Of a stretch of 64,000 nt of DNA, positions 17,698-29,386 are shown piece after piece; position 1 is the first letter of the stretch, and each line of letters begins with the position of its first letter. The stretch comes from Hyaloperonospora brassicae (Eukaryota > Oomycota > Peronosporomycetes > Peronosporales > Peronosporaceae): positions 124,001-188,000 of the forward strand of contig CANTFL010000748.1 of NCBI GenBank assembly GCA_947650285.1. Reading direction: 5' to 3'. Under the pieces are notes generated by a model that saw only the letters and a program-made list of their open reading frames with translations, was not told the origin of the DNA and did no database searches. A program made the position numbers and the translations under genes.

Positions 17698-19824
17698 ATG
17701 CTCCGCCCCCGAGCGGCGCGGCGGCCCCTGTGGTGCGCGCCCCCGCAGCGACAGCTCTGGAGCTACGCGACGGACCTCTTGACGTGGATAGGGCTCAGCC
17801 GCCCCGACGCGTCCGACCGCAGTCGGGCGAGCGTCAACAGCCCACCGCCACCACCGCCGTCGCCGCCTTTGTCTGCCTCTCGTCTGGCCCACAAGCGCGT
17901 GCTGAGGCCGCAGCCGCCCGTAGACGCGACGTTCCCGACGTTCCAACGGCCGCTGGACCCGCTCAAGCGCAAAGGAGCGACCGCTGCGCTCGGCCACTTT
18001 TTGCAGCGCGTCAAACAGGCGCCAACAGCCGCCCAGTTGCTCGAGACGTGGCAGACTGTCGCGCAGTGTCGGCCGTTCTGGCTGCCGCGCCAGCCGACAG
18101 GGCGTCTCGACGTGCGACTGGCGGCTGCGCACGACGTGGGCGTCGAGGACCGGCCGTGGATGTTGCAGCTCGTGCCGACCGACGTGTTTCTCGAGCTCTC
18201 TGCAGGCACTTTGGCGCGCTCGATGGTCGTAGGGACCGCAGGAGCGGACCTGAACGCTGCGGACGTGGTCGTGGCCAACGAGACGCTCGTCGTAGGCAAC
18301 CTGGTCCAAGCTTTCCACGACCTGCACGAGCACGAGCTCGTGGTGGCGTTCTTTGACGCTTACGACAGCGATCGGCGCGTCTGGTTGCAGGAGCACTCTC
18401 GTCGTGCAGCTGCCGACGGGGTACGTGATGATGGAACGAATGGGAGCGATGACGACGACGACGTCAAGGTGCAAGTGATAGAAAAGAGAGGCTCAATGGA
18501 GGAAGTCACGCAGCTGCCGCACGTCGTGTATTCGTGCTATCTTCGCTCTCTGGCTACTCTGAAGCAGTCGAAGAAGATTGTGCAGCTTCTCGAGACTGAC
18601 GAGCGCCAGCTGGAGCGGCTCTGCAGCACACTGCCCAACTTGCATCTGATTCTCCACGCGTGCCACAGCGAAAAGAACGGCGAGCTGGCGCGACGGGCGA
18701 TTGACACGATATCGGCATTCTCTCCTGCTGCTGCCATATCGCTGGGTTGCTACGAACTTGCTATTCGAGCCAACTTGCGTGATCGCAAACGTGGTGAGCG
18801 GGAGTTGCTGTCGGCGATTCACCTCTCGCGAGCGCTGCTGAACGATGCTGGCTACATTCTCAAACCTGACATTTGGGCCGGGCTCATCAAGGTGAGCATG
18901 TGTATGCATCGACCGGATCTTGCGCTCGAAGTGTTCAAAACGTATCCGCGCCACTGCATACCTGAGTATCAAGACAGCTTCCGTCAGGTGCTGCTGTCAG
19001 CCTGTCGCTACTTGGATTCGACGGCGCTCGAAATGATGCATTTCTGCTGGACCAGCCACGAGGCCAAAACGTGCGCACGTGAGGAGCAAACAGTGCACGA
19101 AGACGGTCTTTGTCTGGATGATGATCTGGATGGTAGAGGCTCGTCGACGGGAACTGCGGTGCAAGCAGCAAAGAACGCTGCAGCGAACAAAGAGGCCGAA
19201 ACGGTGCTGCTCAACGCTATATTTTGGCAAATGCTCAACCAACGCCATGCCGTGTCGTCCCTTGTTCAGGTTGTCGACATCATGGAAGCCACTCGCTCGA
19301 AAGCTGGTGCCATGGCGTTGGAGAGAGCTGTGTTGCGCATGCTCACGCACGACATGAGCGAAAAGAACATGTCGCCCCGTGCTGCCATCGAGAGCTCACT
19401 GAAGTTCTGGGCCGCGCGTTCTTCCGTGCTATGTGGTCAGGGGTTTCTCGTGCGCCTGCTGCTCAAGGAGTGTGTAAAGCACGAGTGGACTGACGAGTGC
19501 GAGATGCTATTGGATCATGTGTTGGACGTTAGCGTCGCTCGCGTGCCGATCCATTCGATCATCAAGTTGATGGAAACGAACGAATCACGCGGGCGCTTTG
19601 ACGTCAACGCTCGCATCGGGGACAAGCTCCTGCAAGGGCTGTCACCGAGTAACCGGCAGAAGCTCCGCGACGACTTTTACGAGCGCTACCTGATGAGCTG
19701 CCTTCGTCTGGAACAATTTGACAAGGTGGGCAAAGTGCACGTCACGTATAATCTTGAGCGGCGGTACCCTTTCAACGACGCCATCCGGACGATTGCTCAG
19801 GATGCAGCCGCGCAGTGTGTATGA
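17698..19824 (+). CDS. PPR-type/helical-repeat protein, probably mitochondrial
   Basis: Single exon, 708 residues from the ATG at 17698. The open frame reaches back to 17452, but MLRPRAARRPLWC ... RQLWSYA is a presequence-like start. A Pro-rich spacer (PPPPPPSPP, residues about 45-55) precedes the body. Helical pairs follow, such as VYSCYLRSLATLKQSKKIV, DIWAGLIKVSMCMHRPDLAL and DDFYERYLMSCLRLEQFDKV, with PPR-like spacing but weaker consensus than the other two. An acidic insertion (DDDDD) lies near residue 260. Gene order suggests a small cluster of organelle RNA factors; exact RNA targets cannot be inferred. Confidence 0.65.
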   Translation: MLRPRAARRPLWCAPPQRQLWSYATDLLTWIGLSRPDASDRSRASVNSPPPPPPSPPLSASRLAHKRVLRPQPPVDATFPTFQRPLDPLKRKGATAALGHFLQRVKQAPTAAQLLETWQTVAQCRPFWLPRQPTGRLDVRLAAAHDVGVEDRPWMLQLVPTDVFLELSAGTLARSMVVGTAGADLNAADVVVANETLVVGNLVQAFHDLHEHELVVAFFDAYDSDRRVWLQEHSRRAAADGVRDDGTNGSDDDDDVKVQVIEKRGSMEEVTQLPHVVYSCYLRSLATLKQSKKIVQLLETDERQLERLCSTLPNLHLILHACHSEKNGELARRAIDTISAFSPAAAISLGCYELAIRANLRDRKRGERELLSAIHLSRALLNDAGYILKPDIWAGLIKVSMCMHRPDLALEVFKTYPRHCIPEYQDSFRQVLLSACRYLDSTALEMMHFCWTSHEAKTCAREEQTVHEDGLCLDDDLDGRGSSTGTAVQAAKNAAANKEAETVLLNAIFWQMLNQRHAVSSLVQVVDIMEATRSKAGAMALERAVLRMLTHDMSEKNMSPRAAIESSLKFWAARSSVLCGQGFLVRLLLKECVKHEWTDECEMLLDHVLDVSVARVPIHSIIKLMETNESRGRFDVNARIGDKLLQGLSPSNRQKLRDDFYERYLMSCLRLEQFDKVGKVHVTYNLERRYPFNDAIRTIAQDAAAQCV

Positions 19825-20125
19825 TGAGCACGAAGCGAAGAGTCGTTGAAGGCAGGAAAGAGCGCTCACTAGCAGGTGGCGCACACGCAGACGTCTGAAG
19901 CAGCGATTACAATAGAATTTACATAATATGGCCCGTGGAACACGCACCGACGGGGCAGTATTTCTCGGCAGTGGGTCTCCTGCACTGCCCCTCGCGTGCC
20001 ATTCTTTCCAGATAGATAGTTGTGATGCTGAAGTGCGGCCCTCGACACCAATCGACTGGTCCAATGAAGTAGTGAAGTAACCCGCAAGGGATGCGACTCC
20101 GTGGCCCCCTTTGGTGAAGTCGCCC

Positions 20126-20773
20126 TCACCACTCCTCGCTGTGCGCTTGCTCCAGCGACATGCAAATGAGTACCATAAGTGCCATGTCAACTCCGCCCAT
20201 CACAGCGAGAAAGTAGTGGTCGTTCAGGTGGCCGTTTGACACGGACGAGCTGCGGGTGGCCGTAGCGGAGCCGGGACTGCCAATGTAGCGGAAGACGCGG
20301 CCAATGGTCGTGCGCGAGCCCTTGCGCCCTTGGTCCATCCAGATCGACGCCTGGCGCTTGGCCCAATTGCCCGAGAGGCCGATGCGGCACTTTTGGCCCG
20401 ACGTGGGGTGCTGAAAGTCGACGCGCAGCTCGGGCAGTGCTTTGATCGTAAACAGGTGGGCAGCAGCTGATCCTTTGGCGTCAAAGACGTTGTGCGTGGG
20501 AACAGGGGCCGTGAGCTCGCGCTTCATGTGCACCAGTGGATGGCCCAGCGAGTCCCGCAGTGTCTTCATGTGCGACGTCGTACCTCGAAGGCGAAAGAGC
20601 TCTTGGCCCCACTCGGCGTCAGAGACCACAAAGTCCTCACCCGCGGGTGGGTCCCAGAAGCGGTTGCGCAAGCGAAGTGTCGTTAGAACTGGAGCACAGG
20701 AGTCCGCGCCCACCAGTGCGAACTGATGGGCGTCCGGGAGGTTGGGAAGCGCAGAGGAAGAGGCGCAGCCCAT
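20126..20773 (-). CDS. LURP-one-related (tubby C-like) protein, acylated N-terminus
   Basis: 215 residues, single exon. The start MGCASSSA gives Gly2 and Cys3, the classical signal for N-myristoylation plus palmitoylation, so plasma-membrane attachment is likely. The rest fits the LURP-one-related fold: LRLRNRFW (outer strand), ELFRLRGTTSHMKTLRDSLGHPLVHMKREL (the conserved L-D-x-x-G-x-P-L block), then a strand-rich half and a hydrophobic helix DHYFLAVMGGVDMALMVLICMSL, the buried central helix of the tubby barrel. Such proteins are numerous in oomycetes and plants; biochemical function is poorly known. A second copy lies 1.0 kb away on the same strand. Confidence 0.8.
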   Translation of the reverse strand: MGCASSSALPNLPDAHQFALVGADSCAPVLTTLRLRNRFWDPPAGEDFVVSDAEWGQELFRLRGTTSHMKTLRDSLGHPLVHMKRELTAPVPTHNVFDAKGSAAAHLFTIKALPELRVDFQHPTSGQKCRIGLSGNWAKRQASIWMDQGRKGSRTTIGRVFRYIGSPGSATATRSSSVSNGHLNDHYFLAVMGGVDMALMVLICMSLEQAHSEEW

Positions 20774-21788
<1,015 letters not shown>

Positions 21789-22418
21789 CTACTGCTGCGT
21801 CTGAATACGTTCGCAGCGCTTGTCCAGCAGTCCGATGCACGTGAGGATGAGCATCATTCGGTCGACGCCGGCCGACACGTCCAGCAGCACCGTCGGCTCG
21901 TCTTTGGTCGTGGCGTTCTCGACCGCGAACGTGAGCCGAGCAATGGTCTGCCGGGCGTCGGCCGACCCGCTGTTGCCGCGACTGAGCCAGACACTGATCG
22001 CGCTGCGCTCGTCGTCGCTGGACCCGTCGCAGCCCATTGTGCACGACTGCCCGCTCACCAGGTCCGTGAACTCGGACCGCATGGTCGTGCAACCCGTGAC
22101 GGTGAACGTGAACGAACACGGCGTCTCCTCGTGCTCGGTCCGCATGTAGGCCGAGTACGTCGTCGCGCGGCCGAAGAGGCCCCGCCGCAGCGTCGCGATG
22201 GGCAGCTCGTTGCGTGCGTCCAGCAGCGTGCGCTCGCGGTGCAGCGAGTACGTTTTCGACTGGACCAAGACGAGCGTCTCGCGGCTCGAGACGTCTGTGG
22301 CGGCGTGTGCAGTGATGCAGAGTCGAGTCGGCTTCGAGACCACGTGACTGACGTCGAACGCCGCGACAAAGTGGCGCAGCGCGACGAGCGTCTGGACTTG
22401 GGCAGCAACTGCGTCCAT
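21789..22418 (-). CDS. LURP-one-related (tubby C-like) protein, second paralogue
   Basis: 209 residues from the ATG at 22418 (MDAVAAQVQTL); the frame continues upstream but with low-complexity sequence. The family pattern is clear: VLVQSKTYSLHRERTLLDARNELPIATLRRG, then a strand-rich segment with FTFTVTGCTTMRSEF, SAISVWLSRG, and a final hydrophobic helix DRMMLILTCIGLLD. Unlike its neighbour it has no myristoylation start, so it is probably cytosolic. The two copies are the same family by layout but clearly diverged, suggesting an old tandem duplication. Confidence 0.7.
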   Translation of the reverse strand: MDAVAAQVQTLVALRHFVAAFDVSHVVSKPTRLCITAHAATDVSSRETLVLVQSKTYSLHRERTLLDARNELPIATLRRGLFGRATTYSAYMRTEHEETPCSFTFTVTGCTTMRSEFTDLVSGQSCTMGCDGSSDDERSAISVWLSRGNSGSADARQTIARLTFAVENATTKDEPTVLLDVSAGVDRMMLILTCIGLLDKRCERIQTQQ

Positions 22419-24310
22419 TGCTTTGACTCGTGGGGGTGGGTCGAAGGCGGTCCTTACTGCGACGACGACGGACGCAGCCGAAGAAGGAGTCGGCAGACGG
22501 AGTCGGTAGACGGAAGCGTGAACCCACGCACAGCCTTTGCACCTGATCACTCACGCGCCTTCTTCCGAACTCACTCGGTCGTGCATCGGTGGCGCAGGTG
22601 CATTGGGTTGCGTCTATACCTGTCTTGCAGCACGTCCCATCATCACTCGCGGTGCTCGCTCTCTGACCCGATGGCTTCTCGGACGGTGTCGCACACGTGA
22701 AGCAGATCACCTGCAAACGGGTGCGAAGGCGTCGTGGGACCTACTGGTCCGAAGTAGTGCTCTCGTAACGTCGAGCGAGCGAGCGACATGGTATCGACAG
22801 TATTTATCGAGAAGCCGCGTGTCAGGTTTGCAGACAGCACGCGCTGGTTGCGAATAGAGCTGTTCATCGCGCAGCGCACCTCGAACGGTCTTCAGCGCGA
22901 TAGACCGCTGAGCGGTGACGGCGGTCGCTACCTAAGCACGTGTGGAGGGAACCGGAGCAGCGTACTACTGGAAAAACACTTCACACTGTGAGCCCACGTC
23001 GCTCACAGTGTAAGGTGAGGACCGCCATGATCCAGTGAGGAACGATGCCGTGTCAACCTGTGCACCTGCTTCGACTCTCCTACGAGCGCTTACGTCCCGA
23101 CTCTACGGCTCCATTGTTGTTGCTGGACTCTTTGCAGCAGTCGACCGCGCAGTAGACAGGCAATGTGTCCGCTGCAAGTGATACGTTTACACACAAGCGC
23201 TCCTGGTCCAACTGGGCGCATGCAGCAGAGGTCAGACGTCGAAGGTGGCAGTTTGTTGCCACTTGGCATGGACTTTGATGGGCCATCTTCGCCCGGAACA
23301 TGTACCTCTGGCACCTGATCCACTCACTGGACAGCGTCACGCGTCTTCTTTTCTGCATCGGGCCGAGATTCGCACTCGACGAACAGACCAAAGGCCCATA
23401 GGCCGACGGAAACGTTGTCGTGGCTTCCATCTCGCTGAGACGATGTGCGCAGCGGACAGGACGTGCGTGACGGTCGCCACGACGCGAACACAGAACAGCA
23501 GCAGCATCTTTATGCCTCCAGTCAATATGTATGTGCAGCTGCACGTTCGACACTCTGACCACTGCGGTGCAGGACGTCAGTCCGATCCATCCGCAAAGTC
23601 GTAACGACCGCTGGGAAAAAGAGCGAACGCCATCCGACTGCCTGACCTGATCCGCCGTGCAAATGGAGTGTGCTCTTGTCCCCACGTGAGCGTTTGCGGC
23701 CGCGACGCGATGCCGCAACCACTCACTTTCTTTTGCGCGCGACTTACGCCGACGGCCTCATCTGTCTCTTGCCCATCTCAAGAGCACTCGGCAGTGGTAA
23801 TGCGTTCCCTGGCTCAGTACATACATACGCCCGTACGTACGTACGTGTGTGTGGGTACCACAAGACGCGTGTAGTCGAGTCCCACCACAAGTTCCATGCG
23901 CTTCGTCGCACATGATATTGTTGACAGCTTCCACGCCGCCAACGTCGTGACTTCCCGATCCGTTCGTCTCACTCAAGTCCATCGTCGTCGTATGTCTCCG
24001 CCCTCTTCTCGTTAGTAGCAGCCATTGATTGCCCCTGCGCTCAGCTTTTCCGTTGGTACGCAGCAGCTCGCAACCGCAAACCGCTACAATATCCGCTGGC
24101 GGCATCGCCGCTTGAATCAACAATTGCAGCAAAGAGCTCCCCCCAACCACCTGGCGAGACAGACGTCCACCATCAACAACACCTTTGTGAAAAAAAGGCA
24201 AGTAGCTCCTCACCTCTCAAGCCATTCACCGATCAACGTCGTTGGCCCCACTGCTCGCTCTCTTCACTGCGTCGACTTCCGCCGTCGCTTGTCACCGCTT
24301 GCCGTGGACC
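22419..24310. other. Intergenic, 1.9 kb, no supported gene
   Basis: Several ORFs of 60-210 codons on both strands (longest 23080-23718 minus) show no motif, no biased composition and no sensible start. A short GTAC/GT repeat lies at about 23834-23853. An A-rich stretch at 24189-24196 precedes the ferric-reductase gene. Confidence 0.45.
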
Positions 24311-26716
24311 ATGGCGGACTATGCTGCACTCAAGACGCCGGTCGTCGCGGACACGGGCAGTCCACGGTCCCCGTCGTCGATGCATGACCAGGCCACAAAC
24401 ACGCCTCCTTCTCGGTCCCTGAGCGTGCACGTCGTTCGCTTCTTGATCGTGCTGAGCATTGCTGCCTTTGTGTTTGGGAACATTGCCACGTGGGCGCCGC
24501 TGTACGAGCTCCAGCTGGTCAACACGATGAAAGACTGGTGGAACGGGTACCCCGACATGCCCGACATGAGCAGCCACAGCCACGCGATTCTGGACACGGG
24601 CATTGGACGGAACCTCACCGAGACGGGCCACACGGAGATGATCCGCCCGACGTTCCTCCTGCTCTTCTGCATTGGTCCGTTCCTTGCCAGTGTCCTTCTG
24701 ATCGAGTTGCTGCGCCACCTCAATACGGCTCGACGCCTCACGTCGACGCTCATCTGGCGCGTGGCAATGCTCTTGCGCCGCAAACCACAGCTCCCAATGC
24801 TCGGCGTCTCTCGGTTCTCCCTGGGCGAGTGGATCGTTGGCGTCGTCTACGTGCTCGGCGGCAACGGTCTCTGCTGGTACTTCCAGTGGGACCGCCGCAT
24901 TGACATGGCCACCGAAGCCGGCACGTTGGACACGACCAAGTACTGGAACATCGTCGGCATCAGCTCGTCGTACCTGTGCATCTACAACATGTCGTTCCTG
25001 CTGCTACCCGTCACGCGGAACTGCGGCTGGATGGAGTTCTGCAACGTCTCGTACACGAACGGCGTCAAGTTCCACCGCTGGACCGGGTTCATGACGGTTC
25101 TCACGGCGGTCGTGCACATGGCAGGCTACTGGGGCAGCTGGGTCCGAAAGGGCCAGTGGCAGGTCAACCAACTGCCGTGCACGCGCTGCGACTTCACGCT
25201 CGACAACTCTGGCGGGGGCTACTACGCCTGGTTCAACGTCTTTGGCTTCGTGTCGACGCTCGCGCTCGTGCTCATGATCCCGACGTCGTTCCCCATCATC
25301 CGCCGCAAAGCGTACGAGTGGTTCTACATCTCGCACTGGGTGCTCTTCGTCGTCGCCGTGTTCTTCGCTATCCTGCATTGGGCTCAGATCCTCTGGTGGA
25401 TCCTGCCGTCCGGGTGCGTGTGGTTCGTGAGCCGAACGGTGTCCAGCTCGAACGCCCTGACGCCCGTCACCGTCGCCGAGTTCGCAGTCCTTGGCGAGGC
25501 CGACGACGAGCTGGTCAAGATCGTGCTGAAGCGTGCTGCCCCCGGGACGTCCCCGTGCTCGCCGTCGTACGACTACAAAGTCGGCAACTTTGTCTACTTG
25601 AACGTCCCGCCGATCTCCAAGCTCCAGTGGCACGCGTTCACGATCGCGTCGTCGCCCAAGACGAGCGTCACGGACGTCGTGTTGCTGGTCAAGCCGCTGG
25701 GCGACTGGTCACAGGACCTGGTGCAGTACGCGGCCGAGTGCCACCGCGACCACACCTCACCGCTCGTGTACATGGACGGCTTCTACGGCGCGTCGCTCGA
25801 GCTGTACGAAGACTACTCCGCCGTGTGCTTAGTGGCCGGCGGCATCGGGGTCACGCCCGTGTTGGCCGTGCTGGACGACCTCGTCGCGAAGCTGTCGCGC
25901 AACGGCGTCGCGTGGACTCAGCGCTTTACGTTCATCTTCACGTTCCGCGAGCTGAGTGTGCTCCAGACGGTCGCGCCCGTGCTCGCCAAGCTGCGGCAGC
26001 TCGACCCGCACGAGCAGTTCTTCCGGTCGCACTTGTTCGCCACGGGCACCTACTCGGATGTGAGCCTCACTCGGCACCTAGAGGTCCTGCCCCGGGACGA
26101 ATCGCTGGATGCAGCGGCAGCAAAGACTATGGGCCGAGCTGCGCGTCCGTTCTACGAGCCTTTGCGCTCGAGCAACGGGCTGCGCTTTGTCCTGTTCCTC
26201 GTGCTGTACGTCGTGGCCATTGCGGTCGTGTTCACCGTGCGATGGGGCAATGGGATCATCCAGGGAGACGACCGCTTTGAGCTGTGGCCGCTCGAGCGCG
26301 CGTTTCAGCTGCTGATGTTCTGCCTCACGATCGTCGTCGTCTACGCCTTCGTAGGCTACGAGTACAAGAAGTTCGGCGGCGGCTGCAGCCGTATGAACGC
26401 CGTGACCGGGTCAGCCGTCGTGCCGATGACGTCCGCAAGGTATCCGCTAGCGGTCGACGCGTTCGGAGGCGACGTCCACTCGGTCCGTGACCTCCTCGGC
26501 CACTTGAACGTCACAATGGGCGAGCGGCCGCAGCTGCAGTCACTCTTGCAGCAGACCCTCGCGATCCACTCGATGGACGACAGCTCAGCGAGTGTACTGC
26601 CTGTCGTCGGTGTCATTGTATCCGGTCCCGAGTCGCTGAAGGTCGCCACGAACGACGCCGTTGTCGCTCTCGGACGCCGCCACTTCGACGTGCACGAAGA
26701 AGAGTTTGAGCTCTGA
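24311..26716 (+). CDS. Ferric-chelate reductase / FRO-like flavocytochrome
   Basis: 801 residues, single exon, ATG at 24311. It moves electrons from NAD(P)H through FAD and two haems across the membrane, typically to reduce Fe(III) or Cu(II). Eight N-terminal membrane segments are visible. The bis-haem His pairs are FHRWTGFMTVLTAVVH and SHWVLFVVAVFFAILH. The FAD site reads WHAFTIASSP and the nucleotide site VAGGIGVTPVL. Two further helices (FVLFLVLYVVAIAVVFTV and LLMFCLTIVVVYAFVGY) split the flavin/NAD region, a feature of plant FRO enzymes. There is no EF-hand, so it is less likely a respiratory-burst NADPH oxidase. The ORF extends 23 codons upstream, but the chosen ATG starts the protein. 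Confidence 0.85.
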   Translation: MADYAALKTPVVADTGSPRSPSSMHDQATNTPPSRSLSVHVVRFLIVLSIAAFVFGNIATWAPLYELQLVNTMKDWWNGYPDMPDMSSHSHAILDTGIGRNLTETGHTEMIRPTFLLLFCIGPFLASVLLIELLRHLNTARRLTSTLIWRVAMLLRRKPQLPMLGVSRFSLGEWIVGVVYVLGGNGLCWYFQWDRRIDMATEAGTLDTTKYWNIVGISSSYLCIYNMSFLLLPVTRNCGWMEFCNVSYTNGVKFHRWTGFMTVLTAVVHMAGYWGSWVRKGQWQVNQLPCTRCDFTLDNSGGGYYAWFNVFGFVSTLALVLMIPTSFPIIRRKAYEWFYISHWVLFVVAVFFAILHWAQILWWILPSGCVWFVSRTVSSSNALTPVTVAEFAVLGEADDELVKIVLKRAAPGTSPCSPSYDYKVGNFVYLNVPPISKLQWHAFTIASSPKTSVTDVVLLVKPLGDWSQDLVQYAAECHRDHTSPLVYMDGFYGASLELYEDYSAVCLVAGGIGVTPVLAVLDDLVAKLSRNGVAWTQRFTFIFTFRELSVLQTVAPVLAKLRQLDPHEQFFRSHLFATGTYSDVSLTRHLEVLPRDESLDAAAAKTMGRAARPFYEPLRSSNGLRFVLFLVLYVVAIAVVFTVRWGNGIIQGDDRFELWPLERAFQLLMFCLTIVVVYAFVGYEYKKFGGGCSRMNAVTGSAVVPMTSARYPLAVDAFGGDVHSVRDLLGHLNVTMGERPQLQSLLQQTLAIHSMDDSSASVLPVVGVIVSGPESLKVATNDAVVALGRRHFDVHEEEFEL

Positions 26717-27010
26717 GCGCTGAGCGCTCTGTCGGTCCATCCGTCCGTCCGTCCGTCGGCTTCGTTTGGACGCGTGACACTGCCGTCGACAGCGCGGAGA
26801 GGAACAGGTGGATGGAGTGACCGGTCGGTCAGTCGGATTGACCGCTGCAACTGCAGCTGCGGCGCGCAGATAGACAGTCTCCTGGCTAAGCTGTAGCATA
26901 CGTTTCGATGATACCTCCCACCGATCACTTTGGATCCCGTCACTTCAAGATCAGTTGGTCGTGTGTCTCTCTGGACGTCTCTACGTCTGTACGTCTGTGT
27001 GTGTGCAGCT

Positions 27011-29339
27011 ATGTCGACTGCCCTTCGCTCGCGCTTCGTTCGCAGTGCAGGCGCTGATGCGACAGAAAGCAGTGACAGTCACGTACGGGACGCAGCGCGT
27101 GACAACGTGGACGACCGGTACCCATTAGGCGGTCACGTTCGTCCGGAGCTTATGCCACGCGGCGATCCGATGCCTTTGAATGACCGTCCGGTGCGGTGTT
27201 CGCGACCGTTGCAGCGAGACGGTGTTGCACCTCTTTGTTCCGGTACAGGCCGTCGGTCCACTGGATCTCGTGCAGATGCAGCGCGAGAAGAGCCGACGGA
27301 CGACCGGAGCCGTCGACCGACACCGTCGGCCACGACGAAACGTGCGGAGAAGATGTGGTACAACGACTCGGACGAAGAAGAGGTCGAGGAGAAGGAGCTC
27401 GTGGCCAAGTTGGCCGCGGCACGGAAGCACATGGTGGCGATCCGTGCGGTGCCGAGCGACGTGGACCCGAAACGAAGCGGTGTGGAACGGCCCGAGGTGC
27501 AGTGTGCCTCGAGGCCTTCGCCAACGACACTACAGGCCGTGTCGCCCCTTCCAATGGTCGGCACGGACGCAGCAGTGGACCGTCGAGCTGCGAACGTTCG
27601 TGTCGCCAGCAGAGCAGCCACTGCTGCAAAGTCAGCGCGCGACACGTTGCCAACATCGACGCCGTCGCCGTCGACTGTGTCCGCCAGCGGCACTGCCACT
27701 GACGCAGTGCAGTCGACAAAAGTGCAGACTGGTGGCTTTGGGAACGCGCCGACCATTGTCATCAACCGGCGCACGGACCGCCTGAAGCACTCTGCGAGTG
27801 GGTCCGAGTACAGCGGATCGCCTCGGGTCGGAGGTGGCAGCCCCGAGGAGGTGCTCAGTCCTGGGCCACGCAAAGCCCCTGGCGCGTTTCCCGGGCGACC
27901 GGGTACTGGTGTCCTGCTGGAGGGGTGGCTCCGTCTGAAGCAGCGCCGTGGTGTCAAGGGCCTCAAGAAATGGGACGCGCGCTACTTTGTCCTTCACGCG
28001 CGATCCAATGAGGTGCGCTACTACGCGGACGTCGTGCAGTCGGCCTGGGGAACGATTCCACTGGGGGAGCTCGGATCGATCTCCCTGCGGCTCATCCAGC
28101 GCATCGGGAAGCTCAGCCATCCCCGGTACAAAGGCTGCCACTTTGACATCACGTGCCGCCGCAACACGTGGGGCACACACTGTGCCGACGACGACATATC
28201 TTCCGACGACGAGGACCCGAGTGGCAACACCAACGTGACCAGCGAAGCCGCAGGAGTCGCACCTTCAAGGCAGGAAAAAGGTGGCAGTACCCCGCGCTCG
28301 ACTCGAGTGTACAGCCTGGTCGCTGACTCGCCACAAGTTACAGTTGCGTGGGTAAACATGCTGGACTCGCTGCTGACGCGCAGTGCCAACAGCCCACGAC
28401 CGGAGACGAGTGCGCCAGTCGAGACTTCTAGCGCAGCCTCAGTCGCGAACGTCGGTGCTCGGGGCAAAAAGCCTGTCGTACGACCACAAGATGGTGCTCT
28501 CGATCCAGAGCTGTCGGTGCTGTTGGGTCCTGGAGAAAGCGTCCCCAGGGCCACCGTCTACGCCATGAACTTCATCTTTGACTCGACGCCAGGCATCGAG
28601 ACGCCCAAGTTCTACGAAGCCGCACCTGACGCTACGAAGCTGAAGGTGAGTGGATGTGTGCTTCATCACCTGATACTCTCTCTCCTCATCCGCTAACGAG
28701 CTTGTTGTGTGCTCGTCCAGGCTGCCTTGAAGTTCCTCAACGGGTTTGCTGGCCAACACGTGAGTCGCAAACCGACCAAAGCCGAGTTGGAGGAACTGCT
28801 GGACGCAGTGACTGCTGGTGCCGTCATCAAACGGTGGCTACAGCAGCTGCAGCAGCCTCTGGTTCCGTGCGCACTGTACGACGACTACCGAGCACTTGCG
28901 CAGACCACGTCAGTGGATCGACGTCCAAAGCTCTGTGCACTGCTCGAAGCCCTTCCCAAGAAAAACCTGTACGTGCTGCTTCCGAGGCCCTGCCAACCTG
29001 TTGCACAGACGACTAACAACGAGCACTGTCACATGTCCTCTCTCTCTCTCTCTTGTGCACAATAGTACCATGTTGGCGTGTCTGCTCTTCCACCTGAACG
29101 ACGTGAACGTGTACGCGTCGAAGAACGGAATGGACGCAACGCGACTCGCGCACGACTTTACTGCATTTATCCTGCGACCCTCCACGCGATCGTCGTCGTC
29201 GTCGCCCTGCAGTAGTGACAAGTCAAGAGACGACGCTACGGCCGCAGCGATGCAACACCTCGTGGCAGAAATGATCATTAACGTCGACACGTTCATGGAC
29301 GAGAAAGAAGCCCAAGTGCTCGAGGACAACCGACTGTAA
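27011..29339 (+). CDS. PH domain - RhoGAP-like protein, three exons
   Basis: Exons 27011-28645, 28721-28968 and 29066-29339. Introns are 75 bp (GTGAGT...CCAG, phase 0) and 97 bp (GTACGT...ATAG, phase 2). The product is 718 residues. The N-terminal 300 residues are disordered and Ser/Arg-rich. The PH domain starts near residue 300 (LLEGWLRLKQRRG, KKWDARYFVLH) and is interrupted by a Ser/Asp-rich insert before its last helix (VTVAWVNMLDSLL). The RhoGAP region follows: AAGVIKRW-type motif AGAVIKRWLQQLQQPLVP, then LPKKNLTMLACLLFHLNDV (made by the second splice) and KNGMDATRLAHDF. Family members stimulate Rho-family GTP hydrolysis. The catalytic Arg of the usual GIFRxSG loop appears absent (KFYEAAPD at that place). 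Confidence 0.8.
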
Positions 29340-29386
29340 CGAGCGACAAGAGAGCCGCACGTGCACGTAAGGACAAGGAATTGCCC

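Noticed and set aside
17610..18474. Long Arg-rich ORFs on both strands over the third PPR-type gene
   Set aside because: Frame shadows caused by high GC at third positions; no motif or plausible start.
22055..22716. Long ORFs overlapping the second LURP-one-related gene in other frames
   Set aside because: Arg/His-rich shadow translations; the LURP-one-related pattern fixes the true frame.
23080..23718. 212-codon minus-strand ORF in the 22.4-24.3 kb gap
   Set aside because: No motif, no compositional bias, several competing ORFs of similar length; not enough support.
24976..26280. 434-codon plus-strand ORF inside the ferric-reductase gene
   Set aside because: Arg/His/Pro-rich translation of a GC-rich gene in another frame; the overlapping frame has haem, FAD and NAD motifs.
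27133..27966. 277-codon minus-strand ORF over the PH-RhoGAP gene
   Set aside because: Antisense shadow of the disordered N-terminal exon; no recognisable domain.
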